Source: an uncultured Anaerotruncus sp.
GTDB lineage: Bacteria; Bacillota; Clostridia; Oscillospirales; Ruminococcaceae
DNA: 14,860 nucleotides
Direction: 5' to 3'
NCBI GenBank assembly: GCA_910586875.1
Contig: CAJUJI010000064.1
Coordinates: 1 to 14,860, forward strand
Part shown: positions 1 to 7,191 of the stretch, in pieces
Numbering within the stretch: position 1 is the stretch's first letter
Layout of the letters: every line of letters starts with the position of its first letter
The notes under the pieces: generated by a model
The model's database searches: none
Seen by the model: only the letters and a program-made list of their open reading frames with translations
Told to the model about the DNA's origin: nothing
Position numbers and translations under genes: made by a program

Positions 1-12
1 CCTTTACGCAAA

Positions 13-40
13 AGGCAAAAGCCAGGCAATCCGCCTGGCT
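13..40 (-). terminator. Rho-independent terminator of the pgi/P-loop transcript
   Basis: A perfect 8-bp stem (20-27 with 33-40, 5-base loop) lies 22 bases past the stop of the small P-loop gene. Read on the minus strand the stem is followed by TTTTGCCTTTT, as expected for an intrinsic terminator. Confidence 0.75.
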
Positions 41-62
41 TTCCCTACCCTCGCGCAAAAGG

Positions 63-473
63 TCAGATGATATATTTGCACACACTTTCCGGCAGCTCAC
101 TCTTGTCGCAGGAAACAGTAAAGGTCATCGTTGCTCCATTTTCGTCCAGCAGCTTCACCAGCTTTTCAATCATGCCTGCAAACGCGTTAAAATCTCTGCC
201 GCCAACCTTGAAGGTAGCGTCTACAAACACCTCTGTAATGTCGTAATTGCCCGCAAACAGGCCGCAGAAGAATCCATAAAACGCATCAAAACCAGAAACT
301 GCATAATGGTCAATATCAATCAGCCGCGCCTGGTGGTTGACATCGTAGGTCAGCGTATTGCCCTTTTCCACACAAACAACATTCCCCTTGGATGTTTTAA
401 CCGCGTCATTGACCATGCTAATCAAAGTTTTGGTTTTTCCTGCGCCTTTGTTGCCTACAATCAGCTTTATCAT
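63..473 (-). CDS. Small P-loop NTP-binding protein (hypothetical)
   Basis: A 136-residue protein starting ATG with a strong AGGAGG site 7 bases upstream. It opens with a Walker A motif, GNKGAGKT (residues 7-14), after a beta strand. A hydrophobic strand ending in a candidate Walker B Asp (VFVDATF, about 81-87) follows, so it is probably a compact P-loop ATPase or nucleotide-binding protein. No helicase, kinase or ParA signature is visible. Similar short clostridial proteins are often labelled 'twitching motility protein PilT', as far as I recall; PilT is much longer and nothing here supports pilus retraction. It follows pgi by 53 bases on the same strand with no promoter or terminator seen between them, so the two are probably cotranscribed. 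Being a gene is well supported; the biochemical role is unknown. Confidence 0.85.
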   Translation of the reverse strand: MIKLIVGNKGAGKTKTLISMVNDAVKTSKGNVVCVEKGNTLTYDVNHQARLIDIDHYAVSGFDAFYGFFCGLFAGNYDITEVFVDATFKVGGRDFNAFAGMIEKLVKLLDENGATMTFTVSCDKSELPESVCKYII

Positions 474-526
474 GTGAATTTCCTCCTATAAATTGGTTAT
501 ATGAACATCTTGCAACAATAGAATAT

Positions 527-1864
527 TTATTGGAGCTTTGCTTCCAGCTCCGCCTTTTGGCTTTCATAGCCTGGCTTGCCCAACAACGCAAACATATTTT
601 TCTTGTAGCTTTCTACGCCCGGCTGGTCGAATGGATTCACCGAAAGGAGATATCCGCTGATTGCGCAGGCACGCTCAAAGAAGTATACCATATAGCCGAA
701 CTCATATTCATTCAGCTCTGGCACCTCCAACACCATGTTGGGAACACCACCCTGAGTATGCGCAAGAATGGTACCCTGCATCGCCTTTTGGTTCACAATT
801 GACATATTCTGGTTAGAAAGGAAATTCAGCCCGTCCAGATTTTCCGGATCATCCTTAATGAAGAAATCCTTCTGCGGTTTGCCAACCGAGACCACTGTCT
901 CAAACATAATGCGGCTGCCCTCTTGGATAAACTGGCCCATCGAGTGCAGGTCGGTCGAGAAGATCACCGATGCGGGGAACAGTCCACGGTTGTCCTTGCC
1001 CTCGCTCTCGCCATATAGCTGCTTAAACCATTCATTCATCAAGGTAAAGGAAGGCTCATAGCTGACCAACAATTCAATCTGTTTGCCCTTGCGGTAAAGG
1101 ATGTTACGCAGTGCAGCATATTTATAACAGTCGTTTTTCTCCAGATCATCAACCGAGAAATCATTCATAGCGGCCTGTGCCCCCTGCATCACCGCATCTA
1201 AGTCGATGCCTGCAACCGCCATTGGCAGCAAGCCTACTGCGGTCAATACCGAATAACGCCCGCCAACATCGTCCGCAATTACAAACGTTTCATAGCCTTC
1301 GCGGTCGCTCAGCTCCTTTAGGGTGCCGCGCGCCTTATCTGTGGTCGCATAGATGCGCTCTTTTGCGCCGTCCTTGCCGTATTGCTTCTCCAGCAGCTCA
1401 CGGAATACGCGGAATGCCAGCGCTGGTTCGGTTGTTGTACCGGACTTAGAGATAATATTAACCGAGAGGCGCTTGCCCTCGCACAGTCCCAGAATGGTGT
1501 TCAGGTAATCTGCGCTGATATTGTTGCCTACAAAATAGATGTCTGGGGTATCCTTCTTACAATTATTGTAAAATGGGGTTTTTAGCAGCTCGACTGCCGC
1601 ACGCGCGCCCAGATAAGAGCCACCGATGCCGATTACTACCAGCACATCGCTATCCGCCTGGATTTTTTTTGCAGCCTTTTTAATCCGAGCGAACTCCTCT
1701 TTGTCGTAATCCCGCGGCAACGCGACCCAGCCCAAAAAGTCATTGCCGGGGCCGGATTTTTCCTCCAACAGCTTATGCGCAGCCTTGACCTGCGGCTCAA
1801 TTGCGTGCAGCTCATGGTCGCTGACAAACCCTTGAAGATAGCGTGTGTTGAGTTTCATTCCCAT
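527..1864 (-). CDS. pgi: Glucose-6-phosphate isomerase
   Basis: Cytosolic glycolytic enzyme interconverting glucose 6-phosphate and fructose 6-phosphate. The 445-residue length matches the short Bacillus/Clostridium type rather than the ~550-residue E. coli type. Visible family motifs: GIGGSYLGAR (79-88, sugar-phosphate loop), SKSGTTTEP (139-147, phosphate binding), DDVGGRYS (198-205, PGI signature), the catalytic-Glu segment YGESEGKDNRG (Glu286 by family alignment), STDLHSMGQ with His307, and the C-terminal QPGVESYKKN lysine motif. The first ATG is chosen because AAGGA lies 10 bases upstream; the second ATG (codon 3) is further from it. A consensus promoter lies at 1943-1971. No truncation or missing catalytic segment was seen. 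Confidence 0.97.
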   Translation of the reverse strand: MGMKLNTRYLQGFVSDHELHAIEPQVKAAHKLLEEKSGPGNDFLGWVALPRDYDKEEFARIKKAAKKIQADSDVLVVIGIGGSYLGARAAVELLKTPFYNNCKKDTPDIYFVGNNISADYLNTILGLCEGKRLSVNIISKSGTTTEPALAFRVFRELLEKQYGKDGAKERIYATTDKARGTLKELSDREGYETFVIADDVGGRYSVLTAVGLLPMAVAGIDLDAVMQGAQAAMNDFSVDDLEKNDCYKYAALRNILYRKGKQIELLVSYEPSFTLMNEWFKQLYGESEGKDNRGLFPASVIFSTDLHSMGQFIQEGSRIMFETVVSVGKPQKDFFIKDDPENLDGLNFLSNQNMSIVNQKAMQGTILAHTQGGVPNMVLEVPELNEYEFGYMVYFFERACAISGYLLSVNPFDQPGVESYKKNMFALLGKPGYESQKAELEAKLQ

Positions 1865-1900
1865 TGTTGCTCAGTCCTTTCAGATAGACTTTGTACAATT

Positions 1901-1921
1901 CACACCAAACGCCAGGGTGTG
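1901..1921. promoter_or_regulatory. Inverted repeat in the pgi leader
   Basis: CACACC and GGTGTG form a perfect 6-bp inverted repeat with a 9-base centre. It lies between the predicted start of transcription (about 1936) and the pgi start codon, so it could be an operator or a leader hairpin. No regulator is identifiable. Confidence 0.35.
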
Positions 1922-1942
1922 ATACTTGCATATCTTATTTAC

Positions 1943-1971
1943 ATTGTACCCTATTTGTGGATAATTTTCAA
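1943..1971 (-). promoter_or_regulatory. Sigma-A-type promoter for pgi
   Basis: On the minus strand TTGAAA (1966-1971) and TACAAT (1943-1948) are separated by exactly 17 bases. Each box matches consensus at five of six positions. Transcription would start near 1936, giving a leader of about 72 bases before pgi. Confidence 0.75.
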
Positions 1972-1989
1972 GTATCCGCCTGCTTTTTT

Positions 1990-2014
1990 AGAAAAGATTT
2001 ATAAATTCTTTTCT
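1990..2014. repeat. AT-rich near-palindrome upstream of pgi
   Basis: AGAAAAGA and TCTTTTCT arms flank a centre that contains the perfect palindrome ATTTATAAAT. It ends about 19 bases upstream of the pgi -35 box, where a regulator or UP-element-like sequence could act. No T-run follows on either strand that would make it a good terminator. Confidence 0.4.
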
Positions 2015-2034
2015 TTGCGGCTAAACTGCAAGTC

Positions 2035-2078
2035 AAAAAGCTCCAACCACCCTTTCAAAAGAGCAGTTGGAGCTTTTT
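2035..2078 (-). terminator. Terminator of the carboxypeptidase gene
   Basis: A perfect 13-bp stem pairs 2035-2047 with 2066-2078, with an 18-base loop. The arms begin AAAAAG and end CTTTTT, so the hairpin has a U-run in both directions. It starts 21 bases after the carboxypeptidase stop and isolates that gene from the pgi promoter region. Confidence 0.85.
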
Positions 2079-2098
2079 GATTGTTACATTTACTGTTT

Positions 2099-3271
2099 TT
2101 ACAATGCAATCAGTTTCTCAAACAGGATGCCCATTGCCCGCAGGAAGGTCATCTCCTGCACCTGCGTAGCTGCAACCAGGCGGTACTCACAAAGGGTATT
2201 TCCTCCGGCCTGTACGATCACCTTCCCCAAGCGCTGCCCTGATTCCACCGGTGCCTGCACCTCTGGCTCTAATTCTACGCTCTGGGTCAAGCTTTCCTTG
2301 TCCGCTGTGCGCACGATAACCGCCTGGGGTGGCTCGCATACCACATCAACCCACTGTTCGATGCCGCCGCGCACCCGTACTGGCTCTAGGTTTTCCAGCA
2401 TGGGAATTTCCGCCTTGCTGTAGTTGGAAAATCCATAATCCAGCAGGCCGCGCGCCGCCGAAAACCGCTCGGCTGATGTAGGACTGCCCAGTGTGACCGC
2501 CACCAGCGACATCCCCTTGCGGGTGGCGCTTGCCGCCAAACAGCTCCCTGCACCATCGGTGGTTCCCGTTTTCAGTCCGGTACAGCCATCATAAAAGCGC
2601 ACCAGCTTATTGGTATTGACAAGCTGCGTTGCACCACCCCGCAGCTCGGTCATCCAAACGCTGGAATAGTTGGCAATCAGAGGATAGTTCAGCAGTACCC
2701 TGCTCATGGTCGCGATGTCCCGCGCAGTGGTCACATGCCCCTCTGCATCCAGTCCGGTTGCATTGACAAAATGCGTATTCTCCATCCCCAGCTGTCTGGC
2801 ACGCTCGTTCATCCGGTCTACAAATGCTTCCTCGCTGCCCGCTACCTGCTCCGCCAGCGCTACCGATGCGTCATTTGCGCTGGAAATTGCGGTTGCTTTC
2901 AGCAGATCATCAACCGAAAGCTGCTCCCCTTCCTTTAACCAAATTTGGCTGCCGCCCATGGATGCCGCATGGGTTGAACAGGTGACCATTGTGTCCAGCG
3001 TCAGGGTGTTTTGCTCCAGCGCTTCCATTACCAGCAGAAGCGTCATCACCTTTGTGATAGAAGCTGGCGGCAAAATTTCGTCCGCATTCTTTTCAAACAG
3101 CACTCGCCCGCTTGATTGCTCAATCAGGATAGCCGAACGCGCAGGCAGGCTATCATCCACCGCCGCGGCAGTCTCCAGAACGGTCATATCCACCTCATCC
3201 TGCGCAAAAACAGGCAGTCCGCCCAGCAGGAGCAAAACGTTCAGCAAAATTGCTGCAAGCCGTTTTTTCAT
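2099..3271 (-). CDS. D-alanyl-D-alanine carboxypeptidase (PBP5/DacA-DacF type)
   Basis: Low-molecular-weight penicillin-binding protein that removes the terminal D-Ala from peptidoglycan pentapeptides outside the membrane. The 390-residue form starts at the ATG giving MKKRLAAILL, with GAGGTG 7 bases upstream. A Sec signal peptide covers residues 1-23 (cleavage after VFA). The three active-site motifs of serine D,D-peptidases are intact: SITK (Ser71-Lys74), SAN (131-133) and KTGT (234-237). Residues about 286-370 fit the beta-rich PBP5 C-terminal domain, and the last 18 residues can form the amphipathic membrane-anchoring helix of this family. The frame stays open 81 codons further upstream, but that extension has no ribosome site and would bury the signal peptide, so it is not used. 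It could be dacA, dacB or dacF; these cannot be separated here. Confidence 0.95.
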   Translation of the reverse strand: MKKRLAAILLNVLLLLGGLPVFAQDEVDMTVLETAAAVDDSLPARSAILIEQSSGRVLFEKNADEILPPASITKVMTLLLVMEALEQNTLTLDTMVTCSTHAASMGGSQIWLKEGEQLSVDDLLKATAISSANDASVALAEQVAGSEEAFVDRMNERARQLGMENTHFVNATGLDAEGHVTTARDIATMSRVLLNYPLIANYSSVWMTELRGGATQLVNTNKLVRFYDGCTGLKTGTTDGAGSCLAASATRKGMSLVAVTLGSPTSAERFSAARGLLDYGFSNYSKAEIPMLENLEPVRVRGGIEQWVDVVCEPPQAVIVRTADKESLTQSVELEPEVQAPVESGQRLGKVIVQAGGNTLCEYRLVAATQVQEMTFLRAMGILFEKLIAL

Positions 3272-3572
3272 AGATGCACACCTCGCAAATTCATTGTTAG
3301 ATGTTCCATCTATATGCGGACAGATCCCCTGCCAGAACGAAATTACATATCTTCCGCTTTTGATAAGATAGGTTGCAAAAGAGCAAACGATTGCAGATCT
3401 TCTGAGTATCACAAACGAGCGGCTTTCTTTCATTTTGCGCCGCTTAGAAAAGAGGGGATATCTATTATCCCATTCAGAAAAACCTGGAAGGGTTCGCGGA
3501 AATTTACCAGGCAATCGTCCACTATCTCAGCCATCTTTTGCAATATGTCGATTGTTAAGCCCCCTGATTGCC
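3272..3572. other. Intergenic region upstream of the carboxypeptidase gene
   Basis: About 300 bases with no supported gene on either strand. The minus frame is open but is the unused upstream extension of the carboxypeptidase ORF. Apart from the carboxypeptidase ribosome site and a weak promoter candidate, no RNA gene, repeat or riboswitch-like structure was recognised. Confidence 0.6.
3464..3472 (-). promoter_or_regulatory. Possible extended -10 promoter for the carboxypeptidase gene
   Basis: On the minus strand TGGGATAAT is an extended -10 (TG-n-GATAAT). No convincing -35 box is present 16-18 bases upstream. It lies about 190 bases from the start codon, so this is only a candidate. Confidence 0.3.
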
Positions 3573-3605
3573 AAAAGCCGCCATCGCGCAGAGCGCGATG
3601 GCGGC
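3573..3605 (-). terminator. Terminator of the 2-oxoacid oxidoreductase operon
   Basis: A perfect 12-bp GC-rich stem (3577-3588 with 3594-3605, 5-base loop) lies 22 bases after the gamma-subunit stop. On the minus strand it is followed by TTTT. There is no T-run on the other side, so it acts on the operon only. Confidence 0.8.
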
Positions 3606-3627
3606 GAAATTCTCTCTATTCAATCTT

Positions 3628-4152
3628 TTATAGGCTCATGCCCAGCTTAATTGCTTTAATATTCGGCTCTGCCAGATGCTGCTTTTTCGGCGGGATACAT
3701 TTTGCAATCGCCTTTTCCACCGATTCTTCCGCTGCAAACTGCGTCGCCTGAAGCGCCTTGCCCAGCAGGATAATGTTGGATAAGCCCTTGAGCCCCTCCG
3801 AATCCGCCAGTGTGGTTGCTGGCACATAATAGCAATGGATATCGGTGCGTTCACACTTCTTTTCAATCAGCGCACTGTCGATGACCGCAACGCCGCCTGG
3901 CACCACCGTGTCAATGAACTTGTCATAAGAGGGCAGATTCATCGCAATCAGCACATCCGGATTCAGCACCAGCGGGGAGCCGATCGGCTGCTCGGACAAG
4001 CAGACCGAGCAGTTTGCGGTGCCGCCGCGCATCTCCGGACCATAGGAGGGCAGCCAGGAAACATGCTGCTCCTCCATCAGTCCTGCATAAGCGATGATTT
4101 TACCCGCGAACAGCACACCCTGTCCGCCAAATCCAGCCAGCAATATATTCAT
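3628..4152 (-). CDS. 2-oxoacid:ferredoxin oxidoreductase, gamma subunit
   Basis: Gamma component of the four-subunit 2-oxoacid:ferredoxin oxidoreductases (pyruvate/ketoisovalerate/2-oxoglutarate family). The 174-residue length suits a free-standing gamma subunit. It begins MNILLAGFGGQG, the glycine-rich N-terminal motif of the family (GFGGQG, 7-12). It also has the family segment around SYGPEMRGGTANC (about 36-48), where substrate-contacting gamma residues lie. Its ATG overlaps the beta-subunit stop by one base (TAATG), so the two are translationally coupled. It is the last gene of the operon, followed by a terminator. Substrate specificity is not readable from this subunit. Confidence 0.93.
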   Translation of the reverse strand: MNILLAGFGGQGVLFAGKIIAYAGLMEEQHVSWLPSYGPEMRGGTANCSVCLSEQPIGSPLVLNPDVLIAMNLPSYDKFIDTVVPGGVAVIDSALIEKKCERTDIHCYYVPATTLADSEGLKGLSNIILLGKALQATQFAAEESVEKAIAKCIPPKKQHLAEPNIKAIKLGMSL

Positions 4153-4907
4153 TACCCTCTGACCCCCTTTTCTGTCCTATCCATATAAACACCCAGTGGG
4201 TAATAGGGCATCATATTGTCACGCAGCCATTGCAGCGCTTCCACCGGCGTCAATCCCCAGTTGGTCGGGCAGGTGGAAAGAATCTCAACAATCGAGAAGC
4301 CCTTTCGTTCAACCTGGCAGGTGAACGCCTTTTTAATCGCCGCTTTTGCCTTGCGAATATTGGGGACGGTATCCACTGCAACACGCTCTGCATAGGCAAC
4401 ACCACTCAGTGTGGAGAGCATCTCACAAACCCGTACAGGAAAGCCCGCCGTCTCCACATCGCGCCCATAAGGGGTGGTCTGTGTCACCATGCCCGGCAGG
4501 GTGGTCGGCGCCATCTGGCCGCCAGTCATACCATAAATGCCGTTATTGACAAAAATAACCGTGATATTTTCGCCGCGGGTTGCCGCATGGACCGTTTCCG
4601 CGGTACCGATCGCCGCCAAATCACCGTCACCTTGGTAGGTGAACACAACATTTTTCGGCAGCGAACGCTTGATACCCGTCGCAATCGCCGGCGCACGCCC
4701 ATGTGCCGCCTCTACCATATCGCAGGCAAAATAATCATACGCCATAACCGAGCAGCCCACCGGTGCAATTCCAATGGTTTTTCCTTCGATGCCCAGTTCA
4801 TCAATCGTTTCTGCCACCAGCTTATGGATTACACCATGGGTACAGCCAGGGCAATAATGGGTTGGTACGTCTAATAATGCGTGCGGTCTTTGATATACAA
4901 TAGCCAT
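4152..4907 (-). CDS. vorA: 2-oxoacid:ferredoxin oxidoreductase, TPP-binding beta subunit
   Basis: This subunit holds thiamine pyrophosphate and decarboxylates the 2-oxoacid to an acyl-CoA with transfer of electrons to ferredoxin. The TPP/Mg motif is complete: GDGD at 93-96, then NNGIYGMTGGQ at 121-131. CPGC (19-22) and Cys52 are the conserved cysteines that hold a proximal [4Fe-4S] cluster in this family; a further Cys is present near 200. The 251-residue length is typical of a split beta subunit. Start and stop each overlap a neighbour by one base (TAATG), giving tight coupling with the alpha and gamma subunits. Ketoisovalerate (Vor) is inferred from the alpha subunit; 2-oxoglutarate (Kor) is the main alternative. 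Confidence 0.93.
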   Translation of the reverse strand: MAIVYQRPHALLDVPTHYCPGCTHGVIHKLVAETIDELGIEGKTIGIAPVGCSVMAYDYFACDMVEAAHGRAPAIATGIKRSLPKNVVFTYQGDGDLAAIGTAETVHAATRGENITVIFVNNGIYGMTGGQMAPTTLPGMVTQTTPYGRDVETAGFPVRVCEMLSTLSGVAYAERVAVDTVPNIRKAKAAIKKAFTCQVERKGFSIVEILSTCPTNWGLTPVEALQWLRDNMMPYYPLGVYMDRTEKGVRG

Positions 4908-5977
4908 TAGTTGTTCCCTCCCACAAGTTTTTCAATCTGCTCCAGAACCTCTGCGGGTGTTGGCACAATACCACCGGTATGGCCAAAGAAGGAAACAGGC
5001 ACCTTGCCATTTACCGCCAGACGAACATCGTCCACCATCTGGCCCATGCTCATTTCAACACACAGGAATTGGCGGGTGGTATCGGCAAGCTGTGCAATCT
5101 CTTTTGTCGGGAACGGCCAGACCGTTTTGGGACGGAACAAACCAACCTTGATGCCCTTTTCACGGGCGGTATTTACCGCACTGCGTACAATGCGGGAGGT
5201 CGCACCATAGGCCACCACAACCAGCTCTGCATCCTCTGTCAGATACGCCTCGGACTGGGTGTGCTTCTCCTGCACCTCTGCATAGCGCTTGAAGCGTTCC
5301 ACAACCACCTGTTCCAGCTGCTCCGGCTTGAGGTAGAGGGAATTGATGACATTATGCTTGCGCTCGCCGCGATGACCGCAGGCTGCCCAGGAAAATTTGT
5401 CAAACTGCTTCACCTGGTGCTCTGGGAAGGAAATAGGCTCCATCATCTGGCCGAGCATCCCATCCGCCAGAATCATTGCGGGCATCCGATAGGTGTCCGC
5501 CAGCTCAAACGCATCAAACACCATATTGACCATCTCCTGGATGGTAGAAGGCGCAAATACCAGCACATGCAGGTCGCCATGGCCTGGCGCACGGGTCGCC
5601 TGCCAGTAGTCCGCCTGCGAGGGCTGAATACCGCCCAGACCTGGGCCGCCGCGTTGTACATTGATGATTAAGCAGGGCAGATCTGCACCTGCAAGATAGG
5701 AAATCCCCTCGGTTTTCAGCGACACGCCCGGCGAGGAGGAGGAGGTCATTGCGCGCACGCCAGCGGATGCTGCACCATATACCATGTTAATTGCAGCAAC
5801 CTCCGACTCCGCCTGTAAATATGTACCGCCAATTTTGGGCATACGCTTTGCCATATATGCCGCAACTTCAGTTTGCGGGGTGATCGGGTATCCAAAGAAA
5901 TGATGGCAGCCTGCCTGAATTGCAGCTTCGGCAAGCGCTTCATTCCCCTTCATCAGAAATTTTTCATTGGAAGCCAA
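4907..5977 (-). CDS. vorB: 3-methyl-2-oxobutanoate (ketoisovalerate):ferredoxin oxidoreductase, alpha subunit VorB
   Basis: Alpha subunit that forms the active site with the beta subunit. In the 356-residue form the visible motifs are GNEALAEAA (11-19), GYPITPQTE (29-37), ESE (57-59), TSSSSPG (78-84) and RGGPGLGG (109-116). These match the VorB branch of the alpha-subunit family, which oxidises branched-chain 2-oxoacids. The start is a TTG (5975-5977) giving MASNEKFLMKGN, with AGAAAGG 11 bases upstream; family members usually begin a few residues before MKGNEA. A longer TTG start at 6010 would overlap the ferredoxin gene and has no ribosome site, and the internal ATG (codon 9) has none either. 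It lies 22 bases after the ferredoxin stop. The exact substrate is inferred from family resemblance. Confidence 0.93.
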   Translation of the reverse strand: MASNEKFLMKGNEALAEAAIQAGCHHFFGYPITPQTEVAAYMAKRMPKIGGTYLQAESEVAAINMVYGAASAGVRAMTSSSSPGVSLKTEGISYLAGADLPCLIINVQRGGPGLGGIQPSQADYWQATRAPGHGDLHVLVFAPSTIQEMVNMVFDAFELADTYRMPAMILADGMLGQMMEPISFPEHQVKQFDKFSWAACGHRGERKHNVINSLYLKPEQLEQVVVERFKRYAEVQEKHTQSEAYLTEDAELVVVAYGATSRIVRSAVNTAREKGIKVGLFRPKTVWPFPTKEIAQLADTTRQFLCVEMSMGQMVDDVRLAVNGKVPVSFFGHTGGIVPTPAEVLEQIEKLVGGNN

Positions 5978-5999
5978 CCGGTTCACAACCTTTCTCTGT

Positions 6000-6206
6000 C
6001 TATTTTTCAACAGTAATCACACAGTCCGGACACATGGTTGCGCACATCGCGCAGCCGATACATTCCGCCATGTTGGAAATTGCCGCGGGATGGTAGCCCT
6101 TTTTGTTCAAAACCGACTTGTCCAGTGAAATAATCTTTTTTGGGCAGACCGCTACACAAAGTCCGCAGCCTTTGCAGCTATTTTGATTGATCTGTGTATT
6201 TGCCAT
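6000..6206 (-). CDS. 2x[4Fe-4S] ferredoxin, delta subunit of the 2-oxoacid oxidoreductase
   Basis: A 68-residue bacterial-type ferredoxin, acting as the electron-carrying delta component of the enzyme encoded downstream. Two full cluster motifs are visible: CKGCGLCVAVCP (Cys 11, 14, 17, 21) and CIGCAMCATMCP (Cys 49, 52, 55, 59), plus one additional Cys at 62. The spacer between the motifs carries a Lys-rich, Gly-Tyr-His-Pro segment common in VorD/KorD subunits. A perfect GGAGGTG site is 7 bases upstream of the ATG. It is the second gene of the operon, 36 bases after the P-loop ATPase and just before vorB. Confidence 0.95.
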   Translation of the reverse strand: MANTQINQNSCKGCGLCVAVCPKKIISLDKSVLNKKGYHPAAISNMAECIGCAMCATMCPDCVITVEK

Positions 6207-6242
6207 ATTCCAGCACCTCCTTTTATTGTATCCTGGGAGCTT

Positions 6243-6920
6243 CTATTCCCAAGGCTTTTTTATATAAATATCCACAGGATAAATGGTATCCTCTGGTAAA
6301 CATCGCGCCGTTTCTGACACCAACGGACGGCTAACCGCTGTAAACAGCAATGGTACCCCGATATGCTCGGCTGTCTGCTGTGCAAATGGAATCGTGTTTA
6401 GAATATCCTGAACGGTGGTCGCCTTTGCCAGATTGGAATTGTTCACTACGCCGCTCACCGAAAGGCGGGATGCCTGCTGGATTTCCAGCAGAATTTGCTC
6501 CGCCTGCTCTGCGGTGCGGGTGAGATAACGGTATCCATTGAGTACATAGAGCATCTCACAGCCGCCAGCCTGCGCAATCAGTGCGCTGTACCGGCCAAGC
6601 GCCGCTGCGCCTGCGTCGTCGCCTCCCACGTCAATAATCACCTGTTTATCGGTATCCAGCAGTGAATCCAATCGCGCGGTGACAGCTGGGATATCCAGAT
6701 TCGTACCCGCATAGACCGGCGCAACCAGCTCAATCCCCTGTTGTTTTAGCAGCTCAGCAAAATCTGCGCTGCGAAAATATGGATTTACAATGTCCAAATC
6801 CGCCAGCACAACCTCCTTGCCCGCATTGCGGTAATCTATCGCCAAATTCACCGCGAGGTTGGTTTTTCCACTTCCGTAATGTCCTACCACCACAATGATT
6901 CGCTTCAAACGCTCTAACAA
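6243..6920 (-). CDS. P-loop ATPase (MinD/ParA-like fold), first gene of the vor operon
   Basis: A 225-residue nucleotide-binding protein with Walker A GHYGSGKT (13-20) after a beta strand, a DLDIVNPYFR segment (41-50) at the position of the switch I Asp, and VIIDVGGDD (94-102) as Walker B. This resembles the SIMIBI class (MinD, CobQ-like), but the Walker A lacks the early signature Lys of classical ParA/MinD proteins. The start is a TTG (6918-6920) with GAGG 7 bases upstream. An ATG at 6995 is excluded because it lies upstream of the operon's -10 box. Being promoter-proximal in an operon for a cluster-containing oxidoreductase suggests an accessory role such as maturation or complex assembly; this is inference, no biochemical function is known to me. 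Confidence 0.88.
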   Translation of the reverse strand: MLERLKRIIVVVGHYGSGKTNLAVNLAIDYRNAGKEVVLADLDIVNPYFRSADFAELLKQQGIELVAPVYAGTNLDIPAVTARLDSLLDTDKQVIIDVGGDDAGAAALGRYSALIAQAGGCEMLYVLNGYRYLTRTAEQAEQILLEIQQASRLSVSGVVNNSNLAKATTVQDILNTIPFAQQTAEHIGVPLLFTAVSRPLVSETARCLPEDTIYPVDIYIKKPWE

Positions 6921-6947
6921 ACGACCACCTCTTTTCAGATAGCTTTT

Positions 6948-6976
6948 ATTATAGCATTTCAAAATTCTGTTCTCAA
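6948..6976 (-). promoter_or_regulatory. Strong sigma-A promoter of the vor operon
   Basis: On the minus strand TTGAGA (6971-6976) and a perfect TATAAT (6948-6953) are separated by 17 bases. Transcription would start near 6941, leaving a leader of about 20 bases. This fixes the P-loop ATPase start at the TTG at 6920. Confidence 0.85.
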
Positions 6977-7093
6977 CTGCTTTGACAGATTTCAACTTTT
7001 TTCACAAAACGCTTTCCTTTATTGCACCGTCAAAGTATCATTTCTACAAAAAATGCGGCAGCTTTTCCCACAAAATCTCTAAGGATTTCGAGA

Positions 7094-7122
7094 TTGTAAT
7101 GAATTCAAAAGTATTGTAAACT
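7094..7122 (+). promoter_or_regulatory. Possible promoter for the endonuclease V gene
   Basis: TTGTAA (7094-7099) and TAAACT (7117-7122) are spaced by 17 bases; each matches consensus at four of six positions. It lies about 70 bases upstream of the start codon. It is a weak candidate, with no better one seen. Confidence 0.35.
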
Positions 7123-7191
7123 ATTTGTACAGGCACCAACAGGAAATTTGATGGTCCTGCCTCATAGATAGAAGGGAAGCGGTCTTTCAAT

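Noticed and set aside
2706..3371. Plus-strand frame of 221 codons
   Set aside because: Antisense to the well-supported carboxypeptidase gene; no ribosome site or family motif.
3272..3514. N-terminal extension of the carboxypeptidase frame by 81 codons
   Set aside because: No ribosome site, and a clear signal peptide begins at the internal ATG with GAGGTG upstream.
4230..4874. Plus-strand frame of 214 codons
   Set aside because: Antisense shadow of the TPP-binding beta subunit.
4979..5671. Plus-strand frame of 230 codons
   Set aside because: Antisense shadow of vorB, His-rich artefact of reading the opposite strand.
7073..7096. AATCTC/GAGATT inverted repeat upstream of nfi
   Set aside because: Only 6 bp in A/T-rich DNA; expected by chance and not clearly placed relative to a promoter.
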